7,553 nucleotides of DNA from an uncultured Alphaproteobacteria bacterium (GTDB taxonomy: Bacteria > Pseudomonadota > Alphaproteobacteria > Caulobacterales > Aquidulcibacteraceae), in contig CALBSY010000132.1 of the NCBI GenBank assembly GCA_937967725.1, forward strand, positions 1 through 7,553. Direction: 5' to 3'. Position 1 is the first letter of the stretch; every line of letters starts with the position of its first letter. Below the pieces are notes generated by a model that had not been told where the DNA came from, did not search any database, and saw only the letters and a program-made list of their open reading frames with translations. This document shows, in pieces, positions 1-5,679 of the stretch. The position numbers and the translations under genes are program-made.

Positions 1-1
1 C

Positions 2-562
2 ACCGCGCGATGGTCCTGGGGCGTGGCGAGCCCGGTCGTCCTCGACACCGAATGGACCGGCCCCGCACCTGCCATCGCCGCACATCCGCAGGTGCGCAAC
101 CGCGCGGCGTGCGATCTGAATCCGCTTGACCTCAACGATCCAGGGCAGCTGCTGCAGCTGCGATCGTATATCTGGCCCGATCAGCCCGAGCGGCTGGCGC
201 GCTTCGACGGCGCCGTCGCACTCGCGCGCTCATCCGGCGTACAGGTTGAACGCGCGGACGCCGCAGCGTGGCTCAAGCAACGACTCGCGAACGACGCCGC
301 GACCATCGTGTACCACTCGATCTTCCTGCAATACCCGCCGCGCGAAGCGCGCGCCGCCATCATTGATGCTATCCAACGCGCCGGGACCGAAGCATCGGCG
401 AGCGCGCCACTTGCCTGGGTGCGCCTCGAACCGGAAGCCCTTACCGACGGCGTGCGCGACAGCGTGCGCATGGTCGTGGATCTAACCACGTGGCCCGGCG
501 GCCAGCGCCGCATCCTCGCCTATACCGACGGCCACGTTCGCGCCGTCGCCGCCGTGGACTAA
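2..562 (+). CDS. DUF2332 family protein, C-terminal part (5' end outside window)
   Basis: The frame is open from the left edge to a TAA stop, giving 186 visible residues. A GTG at 23 could be taken as a start, but the reading frame runs past it without a stop and the family is usually well over 300 residues. I therefore read this as the C-terminal half of a longer gene. The visible protein matches the DUF2332 family pattern: an acidic ACDLNPLDLNDP segment, an SYIWPDQPERLARFDGA block, then YHSIFLQYPP and a late APLAWVRLEPE motif. No enzymatic function is established for this family, and I see no signal peptide or membrane segment in the visible part. Its stop overlaps the stop of the convergent DUF3754 gene by 4 bp. 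Family assignment is from recalled motif similarity; function is unknown. Confidence 0.8.
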   Translation, partial: TARWSWGVASPVVLDTEWTGPAPAIAAHPQVRNRAACDLNPLDLNDPGQLLQLRSYIWPDQPERLARFDGAVALARSSGVQVERADAAAWLKQRLANDAATIVYHSIFLQYPPREARAAIIDAIQRAGTEASASAPLAWVRLEPEALTDGVRDSVRMVVDLTTWPGGQRRILAYTDGHVRAVAAVD

Positions 563-1800
563 CCGCGTCGCGCCGAAAACTCGAACACGCCGTCCCATGC
601 GGCGTCGAGTTTGGTGAGCGCTTCCGCCGGCGCAATCGCGGCGTATGTCTCGCCGTCGCGGCTCACCAGACCCAATCGCTCGAGCTTTCCCAGAGCATCA
701 TGAATTTCGAAATCGACGTGCAGGCCGAGCCGTTCGCGCAGAAGCGTCTCAGCGGCGCGGTCAATCTCCGCTTTCTCCAGCGGCGCCTGCGCATCTCGCA
801 GCACGCAATAGGCAAGGTAGGCTTCCTTCACATCCTGCTCCTCGCCCGCGCCGATCAGCAAATCAAGCACGCCGGCATTGTTGGCGAGATTGCGGAAATA
901 GACGGTGTCGGCGAGCTGCTTTTGGTAGCGTAACGTCTGTGTCTCGTACTTCAGCCGCTGGCGCATCACGAAGGCCACCACCGCCACTAAACCCGACACC
1001 GCCGCCAGCGCGCGCTTGAGTTCATTCTCCTCGATCGCGCCTTGCGTGCCGAAATAAGCCGCCAGTACCGCGAACAGCACCGTCACCGCCGGCCAGATGT
1101 TCAGCAACACTGGCACGCCGAATACCTGATCGCGCCGCAGCATGCTAGGTTTAGCGCCCGGATGCAGCGTCACCAGTTCGGCGTCGGCCACATTGCGGAA
1201 ATGCTTCACCAGCGCCGCGCCAGGGCGCACGCCGCGCCGCATGCGCGCGAACGCCTTGCGATCCTCCCGTTCGATCTCGTCGTCCGCCTTGAAGCCGACG
1301 AGCACGACAACGTCATTCATCACATTGGCGTCGACCAGGTGTTTGCGCAGGCCAAACAGTTCCTTGCGCACGAGCTGTTCAGGTCGTGCGCCGCGCGCGA
1401 AATAGCGGATGCGGCGGATGCCCGCGAGCGACGGCTTGATGGCGAGGCCTGTGAGCAGCTTGGTTGCTTTGCGCGTCTGCACCGTGTCGGGATCAATCTC
1501 GCTAAAATTGGCGCGCGTCAGCGCCTCCGTGAGCGCTGCTTCGAATCTCTCGAACGCCGCGGCGCTGACATCACGCCGCACGTGCGGCGCATCCGGGTCG
1601 AGCGGATCGTAGAGCGCTCTAAGCCCCTCCAATTGCTCGTGCGCCATATGATGCAACAGCGCGCCGAGCAGTTTCATGACTTGCGCCATTGGCTCGGCTT
1701 CGCCCGCCGGCAACCCTGCGGCGATGGCGCGCGCCAGCTCGGCTTTGCGCGCCGCTATGAAGCCATCGGTCTGTGCTGCCGCTGCGGCGCCGTCACCCAT
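559..1800 (-). CDS. DUF3754 (TMEM143-like) two-helix membrane protein
   Basis: The protein has 413 residues and starts at ATG 1800. The N-terminal half (about 1-200) is soluble and charged. Residues 199-230 (KHFRNVADAEL... to RRDQVFGVP) lead into two hydrophobic helices at about 229-250 and 263-280. A cytoplasmic-type tail follows that opens with the family hallmark YFRNLANNAGVLDLLI (301-316) and GEEQDVKEA. Residues 340-390 look like a small winged-helix-type fold. This hallmark and the preceding helical hairpin are typical of DUF3754, the family that includes eukaryotic TMEM143. Its biochemical role is unknown. The Shine-Dalgarno before the ATG is weak (a GGGG touching the start), so the exact start is less sure than the frame. 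It is divergent from the C13 peptidase and convergent with DUF2332. Confidence 0.8.
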   Translation of the reverse strand: MGDGAAAAAQTDGFIAARKAELARAIAAGLPAGEAEPMAQVMKLLGALLHHMAHEQLEGLRALYDPLDPDAPHVRRDVSAAAFERFEAALTEALTRANFSEIDPDTVQTRKATKLLTGLAIKPSLAGIRRIRYFARGARPEQLVRKELFGLRKHLVDANVMNDVVVLVGFKADDEIEREDRKAFARMRRGVRPGAALVKHFRNVADAELVTLHPGAKPSMLRRDQVFGVPVLLNIWPAVTVLFAVLAAYFGTQGAIEENELKRALAAVSGLVAVVAFVMRQRLKYETQTLRYQKQLADTVYFRNLANNAGVLDLLIGAGEEQDVKEAYLAYCVLRDAQAPLEKAEIDRAAETLLRERLGLHVDFEIHDALGKLERLGLVSRDGETYAAIAPAEALTKLDAAWDGVFEFSARRG

Positions 1801-1896
1801 GCCCCAAGTGCTAGCCTAGCGCGCGCTGGGAGGCTATGCGGGATGCAAGGCGCGGCGGGCCGGGAACCGTGGACCCGCCTCTGGGGAGATCAGGAC
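1801..1896. promoter_or_regulatory. Divergent intergenic region between DUF3754 and C13 peptidase genes
   Basis: These 96 bp separate two divergent starts and so should carry both promoters. I could not pick convincing -35/-10 pairs by eye. The region holds a GCTA-GCC-TAGC short inverted repeat (1810-1820) and a perfect 10-bp palindrome AGCGCGCGCT (1818-1827). These could be operator half-sites or chance in GC-rich DNA. A clear ribosome binding site for the rightward gene, GGGGAG (1883-1888), lies 8 nt before its ATG. The regulatory role is inferred from position only. Confidence 0.35.
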
Positions 1897-2769
1897 ATGG
1901 TTCGCATTTGGCCGCTGATTGCCGTTGTGTGCTTGTTGGCATCGGCGCCCGCCTCGGCGCAGCCGCAGCGCGATCCGTTCAATGGTCAGTTCGGCGTCGT
2001 GGAATTGGCGCGTCCGCCGGCCGAGGCCGCAGCTCTGGCGCGTATGATGGGCGATGCGTTGGACGGCCTGCAGCCGCAGCGTCCTGGCCAACTTGATGTT
2101 TACATGATTACCGCCTCGCTGTGGGGCGATCCGGTTTTCGAACGCGAGGCGACGCAAGCGGAGGCAATCCTGCGCCCGCACTTGGGCGCTGACGGCCGTT
2201 CCATCGTGTTGAGCGCCGGCGGCCAGGGTGAGCGCCGTTATCCCGCCGCCACGCCTAACGACATCGCCGCCGCAATCGGCCATGTCGGCTCGCTGATCGA
2301 TCCTAACGAAGACTTGGTCGTTCTGTTCATCACTTCACACGGCTCGCAAGACGGCTCGATCTCGATCCGCGAAAGCAACAGGCTCGGCGCGGCGATGCGC
2401 CCAACACATCTGCGCGACATGCTGGCGCAAGCGGGCATCCGCAATCGCGTCGTCATCGTGTCGGCCTGCTTTTCCGGCGCCTTCATCGCACCACTGATGG
2501 ACGAGAACACCATCCTCGTTACCGCCGCCGCGCCGGACCGTTCATCGTTTGGCTGCCAGCCGCAGCGCGATTGGACGTTTTTCGGCGATGCCTATTTCAA
2601 TCATGGCGTGCGCGGCGGCGCTTCTCTGATTGACGCATTTGACGACGCCAAGACGCTGATCGAACGCTGGGAGCGCGAGCAGAACCTGACACCGCCCTCC
2701 AATCCGCAGATCTTCGTCGGCTCGAATGCGCGCGCGATGCTGCGCCGCGCCGAACGCAACGCGCGTTAG
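1897..2769 (+). CDS. Exported legumain-like (C13 family, caspase-fold) cysteine peptidase
   Basis: The protein has 290 residues. I chose ATG 1897 because it follows GGGGAG at 8-nt spacing and begins a clean signal peptide (MVRIWPLIAVVCLLASAPASA, likely cut after Ala21). The frame is open far upstream, but that stretch is antisense to the DUF3754 gene. Clan CD active-site features are visible: a hydrophobic strand LVVLFITSHG giving catalytic His148-Gly149, and RVVIVSACFSG giving catalytic Cys191. The bacterial C13 trait TAAAPDRSSFGC (209-220) follows. Legumain-type enzymes usually cut after Asn or Asp; whether this one does is unknown. The signal peptide without a lipobox and the absence of other membrane helices suggest a periplasmic or secreted enzyme. 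Its stop overlaps that of the convergent Lrp gene by 4 bp. The catalytic dyad is intact, so activity is plausible. Confidence 0.82.
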   Translation: MVRIWPLIAVVCLLASAPASAQPQRDPFNGQFGVVELARPPAEAAALARMMGDALDGLQPQRPGQLDVYMITASLWGDPVFEREATQAEAILRPHLGADGRSIVLSAGGQGERRYPAATPNDIAAAIGHVGSLIDPNEDLVVLFITSHGSQDGSISIRESNRLGAAMRPTHLRDMLAQAGIRNRVVIVSACFSGAFIAPLMDENTILVTAAAPDRSSFGCQPQRDWTFFGDAYFNHGVRGGASLIDAFDDAKTLIERWEREQNLTPPSNPQIFVGSNARAMLRRAERNAR

Positions 2770-3257
2770 CTCTTCACGCTGTCGGCCATCAGCTCCAGCG
2801 GCGCCGCTGTCGTCCGCTTCGGCACCCGCATGACGATGCGCGACTGCACGTCGGAGACGAGGCCAAGCGCCAGCATATGGTCGCGCAAGAAGTCGTCGTA
2901 CGCGTGCATGTCGCGGGTGACGACGCGCAGCACGTAATCCACCGCGCCGGTGACCAACGCGCATTCCACAACTTGCGGCCATTCGGCCGCCGCGCGCTCG
3001 AACTTCTCTAGATTCTCGCGCGTCGGCAGCTGCAGCTTGATGGTGGCGTAAACTTCAAAGGTCAGTCCCAGCTTCTCCGGGTCGAGCAGCGTCACCTGCC
3101 GGGTGATCACCTCCGCCTTTTTCAGCCGCTCGATCCGCCGCCAGGCCGGCGAAGAAGAAAGGCCGACCCGCTCAGCGATTTCGGCGATCGAGAGCCCGGC
3201 GTCCTGCTGCAGGAGTTCGAGAATGCGCAGGTCGACCGCATCGATGTCCACGGACAA
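2766..3257 (-). CDS. Lrp/AsnC family transcriptional regulator
   Basis: The protein has 163 residues, the usual length of the family. The N-terminal winged helix-turn-helix opens with DLRILELLQQDAGLS and continues through IAEIAERVGLSSSPAWRRI (about 24-42). A linker leads to the RAM (ligand-binding) domain at about 66-150, with the effector-site signature GAVDYVLRV (104-112) and the closing strand SRIVMRVPKRTTAAPL. Such proteins are oligomeric DNA-binding regulators that usually sense amino acids; the ligand here cannot be told. I chose the TTG at 3257 because AGGAG (3268-3264) stands 6 nt before it. A GTG at 3251 is the alternative, with poorer spacing of 12 nt. The gene lies about 107 bp downstream of a codirectional tRNA gene and is convergent with the C13 peptidase. 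Confidence 0.9.
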   Translation of the reverse strand: MSVDIDAVDLRILELLQQDAGLSIAEIAERVGLSSSPAWRRIERLKKAEVITRQVTLLDPEKLGLTFEVYATIKLQLPTRENLEKFERAAAEWPQVVECALVTGAVDYVLRVVTRDMHAYDDFLRDHMLALGLVSDVQSRIVMRVPKRTTAAPLELMADSVKS

Positions 3258-3263
3258 AGTTTT

Positions 3264-3268
3264 CTCCT
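3264..3268 (-). promoter_or_regulatory. Ribosome binding site of the Lrp gene (supports TTG start)
   Basis: On the minus strand AGGAG is followed by AAAACT and then TTG. The 6-nt spacing favours TTG 3257 over the in-frame GTG at 3251. Confidence 0.7.
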
Positions 3269-3310
3269 AGCGAAGCAAGCGCGGTGGATTTTTCCAGTCT
3301 TGCGCCGCAC

Positions 3311-3337
3311 CCGCCCGCTTCGCAAGCGGAAGGGCGG
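3311..3337 (-). other. Hairpin in the tRNA-lrp spacer
   Basis: CCGCTT (3315-3320) and AAGCGG (3324-3329) form a perfect 6-bp stem with a 3-nt loop. It can extend by CCGC (3311-3314) with GCGG (3334-3337) across a 4-nt bulge. There is no T-run after it on either strand, so it is not a classic intrinsic terminator. It lies 28 nt beyond the tRNA 3' end and before the lrp start. It could limit read-through, help 3' processing of the tRNA precursor, or be chance in GC-rich DNA. The rest of this 107-bp spacer shows nothing clear except the lrp ribosome binding site. Confidence 0.35.
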
Positions 3338-3364
3338 CTCAGGGGAAAGGAACTTGCGGGAGTA

Positions 3365-3441
3365 TGGTGGTGGCGGGTGGACTTGAACCACCTACCTTGG
3401 GGTTATGAATCCCACGCTCTAACCAGATGAGCTACGCCACC
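3365..3441 (-). tRNA. tRNA-Met(CAT)
   Basis: A complete 77-nt cloverleaf can be drawn on the minus strand. The acceptor stem is GGTGGCG (3441-3435) with CGCCACC (3375-3369). The D stem is GCTC/GAGC. The anticodon loop is TTCATAA, with anticodon CAT at 3407-3405. The T stem is GGTGG/CCACC around the loop TTCAAGT, with discriminator A and an encoded CCA (3367-3365). The anticodon stem TGGGA/CCCCA has an A-C mismatch next to the loop. The paired G1-C72 end argues against the initiator tRNA. Elongator tRNA-Met is the best call; a CAU-anticodon tRNA-Ile2 (lysidine-modified) cannot be fully excluded from sequence alone. Confidence 0.93.
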
Positions 3442-3452
3442 GAAGGGGCGGA

Positions 3453-3481
3453 CAAATAGGCGGTTGCGCCGGGCCGCGCAA
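3453..3481 (-). promoter_or_regulatory. Candidate promoter of the tRNA gene
   Basis: On the minus strand TTGCGC (3481-3476) and TATTTG (3458-3453) are separated by exactly 17 nt. This would put the start of transcription near 3446, about 5 nt before the mature tRNA 5' end. The -35 keeps the TTG core common in alphaproteobacterial sigma-70 promoters. The -10 is only a moderate match. Position and spacing support it; it is unproven. Confidence 0.45.
3464..3481. promoter_or_regulatory. Palindrome upstream of the TetR gene, overlapping the tRNA -35 box
   Basis: TTGCGC (3464-3469) and GCGCAA (3476-3481) are perfect inverted arms around a 6-nt centre, an 18-bp dyad lying 31 bp before the TetR start codon. 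TetR proteins usually bind such dyads and often repress themselves, so this is the natural autoregulatory operator candidate. Its right arm coincides with the proposed -35 of the divergent tRNA promoter. Six-base GC-rich arms can arise by chance, so confidence is low. Confidence 0.3.
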
Positions 3482-3512
3482 GCGGGCCAAGGGGGGCGGG
3501 GAAGGAGCGGGC

Positions 3513-4112
3513 ATGGCGCGCACCCAGGCGGCGGAGTACGACGAGCGGAAAGAGGCCATCGTGGGCGTCGCCGCCGAGCTTTTCGCTTCGCGCGGCTTTG
3601 GCGGCGCCTCCGTGGCGGATCTCGCCAAGCGCGGCAAAATCTCCAAGTCGCTGATCTACCATTACTACCCGTCGAAGGAGGACATCCTCTACGATGTCAT
3701 GATCAGCCACGTGCGCGCGCTGGAGAGTGCGGCCGCGGCGGCCACTGACGGGACTGATCCGCCTGCGCGCAAGCTGCGCGAACTGGCGCACCGCTTCATG
3801 GCGCTCTATGTCGGCGCCGCCGCGCGCCACCGCGTGCTGCTGAACGACCTCGACCATCTGCCTAAGGCGAGGCGCGCGCAAATCGTCGCCGTGCAGCGTC
3901 GGCTGATCGAGACAGTGCAGAAATTGCTGGTGGAGATCGAACCGGCGTTGAAGCGCAAGAGCGGCGCGAGCTTCGCGGCAGCGATGCTGTTCTTTGGCAC
4001 CATCAACTGGACCCACACCTGGTTCGACCCGCGCGGCCCGGTCAGCGCTGGCGCGCTGGCGGAGATGGCGGTGGATCTGACGTTGGGCGGGTTGGCGAAA
4101 GCGGCTGAATAA
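3513..4112 (+). CDS. TetR/AcrR family regulator, candidate PaaR-like repressor of phenylacetate genes
   Basis: The protein has 199 residues, typical of TetR repressors. ATG 3513 is preceded by GAAGGAG (3501-3507) at 5-nt spacing. The N-terminal helix-turn-helix is clear: AAELFASRGFGGASVADLAKR and then KSLIYHYYPSKEDILYDVM (45-63). The C-terminal half carries FFGTINWTHTWFDPRGPVS (160-178), a pattern typical of the KstR2/PaaR-like ligand domain of TetR proteins that respond to acyl-CoA compounds. The gene is convergent with paaE, and the two stop codons abut with no gap. Known PaaR repressors are TetR members that release DNA on phenylacetyl-CoA. Assignment to this role is inference from family and location; the paaA promoter it would bind is outside the window. 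Confidence 0.88.
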   Translation: MARTQAAEYDERKEAIVGVAAELFASRGFGGASVADLAKRGKISKSLIYHYYPSKEDILYDVMISHVRALESAAAAATDGTDPPARKLRELAHRFMALYVGAAARHRVLLNDLDHLPKARRAQIVAVQRRLIETVQKLLVEIEPALKRKSGASFAAAMLFFGTINWTHTWFDPRGPVSAGALAEMAVDLTLGGLAKAAE

Positions 4113-5189
4113 TTAAACGTCGTACGTCAGCACGACGCCTTCGCTCACCGGGGTCGCCTGGCATGTGAGCACGTAGCCTTCGGCTAACTCCTCCGCCGAT
4201 AGCCCGTAATTGACCTTCATCGTCACTTCGCCGGCGGTCACTTTGGCGCGGCAGGTGGCGCAGACCCCGCCCTTGCACGCGAACGGCGCAGGCAGTCCCG
4301 CCGCGCGCACGTTGTCGAGGATCGAATGCTTGTCCGGATCGAACGCAACCTGCACGCGCCGCCCGTTCAGCGTCACGCTCATCTTCAGGCCGGCGGCCTT
4401 CTCCTCCGCCGCACGCGCCGCCGCCGCTTGCGCTGCGGAGAGGGGTCCGGTGGTGAAGCGCTCGATCAGAATGCGCGGCTTCTCCACGCCTTTGGCCGTC
4501 AGCGCCTCCTCGATCGCGTCCATCATTGGGCCGGGGCCGCAGATGAAGAACGCGTCGACGTCCGCAGGCTGCAGCAGAGATGATAGAATCTGCTCCGCTT
4601 TGGCGCGGTCAAGCCGGCCATTGAAAAGCTCAATCTCTTCCTCTTCCTCCTCGAGAAAATGATACACGCTCAGCCGGTCGAGGTAGCTGTCCTTGAGCGC
4701 GGCGATCTCTTCTAGAAACATTACGCCCGGCGAATTGCGGTTGCCGTAGAACAGCGTGAAGCGCGAATGCGGCTCAAGCGAAAGCGCCGTCTTCATCAGC
4801 GACAGGATCGGCGTGATGCCCGAACCGCCGGCAAACGCGACGTATTCGTTGCGCGCCTCGGCGTCGAAATTCCAGCAGAAGCTGCCGTGCGGCGCCATGA
4901 CCTCAAGCTCGTCACCCGGCTTGAGCTCGGTATTGACCCAGCCAGAAAATACGCCGCCCACGATTTGCTTCACGCCAATTTTCAACACGCCTTCGCTCGG
5001 CGCCACGCACAGCGAATAGTTGCGCCGCACTTCCTCGCCGCCGATCTCGCGCCTGAAGGTGAGATGCTGGCCGGCGCGAAACTGAAACGTCTCGCGCAAA
5101 TCTTCCGGCAATTCCAACCGTACCGACACGGCATCCGGCGTCTCGCGCTTTACTTCGGCCACGCGCAGTTTGTGAAAGTCGATGCTCAT
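4113..5189 (-). CDS. paaE: Phenylacetyl-CoA epoxidase reductase subunit PaaE
   Basis: PaaE passes electrons from NADPH through FAD and a 2Fe-2S cluster to the diiron site of PaaA. The protein has 358 residues, close to the 356 of E. coli PaaE. An FAD domain (about 1-105) shows R56-N-Y58-S59. The nicotinamide domain follows (about 112-235) with GGSGITP (121-127) and ICGPGPM (216-222). After an Ala-rich linker (about 250-268) comes a plant-type ferredoxin domain with Cys305-X4-Cys310-X2-Cys313 and Cys343. I chose ATG 5189, one base after the paaD stop (TGAcATG). The frame stays open 78 bp further upstream, but that is inside paaD and gives an Arg-rich run foreign to the family. Translation is probably coupled to paaD, since no strong ribosome site is seen. 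An unusual run of six glutamates (180-185) sits in the NAD domain. Confidence 0.95.
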   Translation of the reverse strand: MSIDFHKLRVAEVKRETPDAVSVRLELPEDLRETFQFRAGQHLTFRREIGGEEVRRNYSLCVAPSEGVLKIGVKQIVGGVFSGWVNTELKPGDELEVMAPHGSFCWNFDAEARNEYVAFAGGSGITPILSLMKTALSLEPHSRFTLFYGNRNSPGVMFLEEIAALKDSYLDRLSVYHFLEEEEEEIELFNGRLDRAKAEQILSSLLQPADVDAFFICGPGPMMDAIEEALTAKGVEKPRILIERFTTGPLSAAQAAAARAAEEKAAGLKMSVTLNGRRVQVAFDPDKHSILDNVRAAGLPAPFACKGGVCATCRAKVTAGEVTMKVNYGLSAEELAEGYVLTCQATPVSEGVVLTYDV

Positions 5190-5190
5190 G

Positions 5191-5679
5191 TCAGTGGCAC
5201 TTGAACCGGTCGAACGGCTCGGCGCACGCCTTGCACCGCCACAGCGCCTTGCACGGCGTCGAGCCAAAGCGGGAAATCTCTTCCGTATTGGACGAGCCGC
5301 AACGCGGGCATTCCGCGGCCTGCGCGTTCTTCAGCGACGCCGCGTTGGCGCCCTTCGGCGGTGGTGCGATGCCATAGGCGCGCAGCTTCTCGCGGCCTTC
5401 CTCCGTGATCCAGTCGGTGGTCCACGGCGGCGACAATGTCGTTATGATCGCGACGTCGCCAAAGCCATTGTTGTCCAACGCTGTGCGAATAGCTTGTTCG
5501 ATCGCCAGCGTCGCCGGGCAACCGCTATAGGTGGGCGTAATGACGACGCGCCCTGCATCGATCGCGCGCACGATGCCGAGATCGAGCACGGAAACGCACG
5601 GAATCTCAGGATCGGGCACGTCAGCCAGAACACGTCGAACTTTGCCGGTGTCGGTGATGACAGCCACACCGCTCACCAC
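5191..5679 (-). CDS. paaD: Phenylacetyl-CoA epoxidase maturation protein PaaD
   Basis: The protein has 162 residues (E. coli PaaD is about 165). An N-terminal MIP18/DUF59 domain shows DPEIP (23-27), DLGIVR (33-38) and the conserved TPTYSGCPA with Cys54. PPWTTDW (84-90) follows. The C-terminal metal-binding module has CPRC (124-127), Cys143, Cys149-X2-Cys152 and a terminal FKCH. The family is linked to assembly of the epoxidase metal centres, probably the iron-sulfur cluster of PaaE, and is not a stable subunit of the oxygenase. The start is a GTG. GTG 5679 overlaps paaC by 7 nt; the very next codon, GTG 5676, makes a classic 4-nt GTGA overlap and may be the real start. Either way, coupling to paaC is likely. 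Confidence 0.95.
   Translation of the reverse strand: MVSGVAVITDTGKVRRVLADVPDPEIPCVSVLDLGIVRAIDAGRVVITPTYSGCPATLAIEQAIRTALDNNGFGDVAIITTLSPPWTTDWITEEGREKLRAYGIAPPPKGANAASLKNAQAAECPRCGSSNTEEISRFGSTPCKALWRCKACAEPFDRFKCH

Noticed and set aside
1042..1896. Long open upstream extension of the C13 peptidase frame (285 codons)
   Set aside because: It is antisense to the DUF3754 gene, is Arg/His-rich with no domain, and the peptidase has a clean ribosome site and signal peptide at 1897. Long open antisense frames are normal in high-GC DNA.
1897..1968. Lipoprotein signal for the C13 peptidase (Cys12)
   Set aside because: The residues before Cys12 (Ala-Val-Val) do not fit a lipobox, and an Ala-Ser-Ala signal peptidase I site follows at 19-21.
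559..3257. A defence island built from the caspase-like peptidase and the DUF3754 membrane protein
   Set aside because: The peptidase is exported, not cytoplasmic. There is no NTPase, nuclease, reverse transcriptase, sensor domain or mobile element nearby, so an anti-phage role is not supported.
3311..3337. Intrinsic terminator for the tRNA
   Set aside because: The hairpin is good, but no T-run follows on either strand, so it is listed only as a hairpin.
3432..4016. 194-codon open frame antisense to the TetR gene
   Set aside because: It overlaps both the tRNA and a well-supported TetR gene and has no recognisable domain; it is a GC-bias shadow frame.
4210..5204. Several open frames on the + strand opposite paaE
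   Set aside because: Their Arg/Ala/Ser-rich translations lack domains, while the minus strand encodes an intact PaaE.
5190..5267. N-terminal extension of PaaE by 26 residues
   Set aside because: The extension lies inside paaD, is Arg/Ala-rich, and E. coli PaaE length and start context match ATG 5189.
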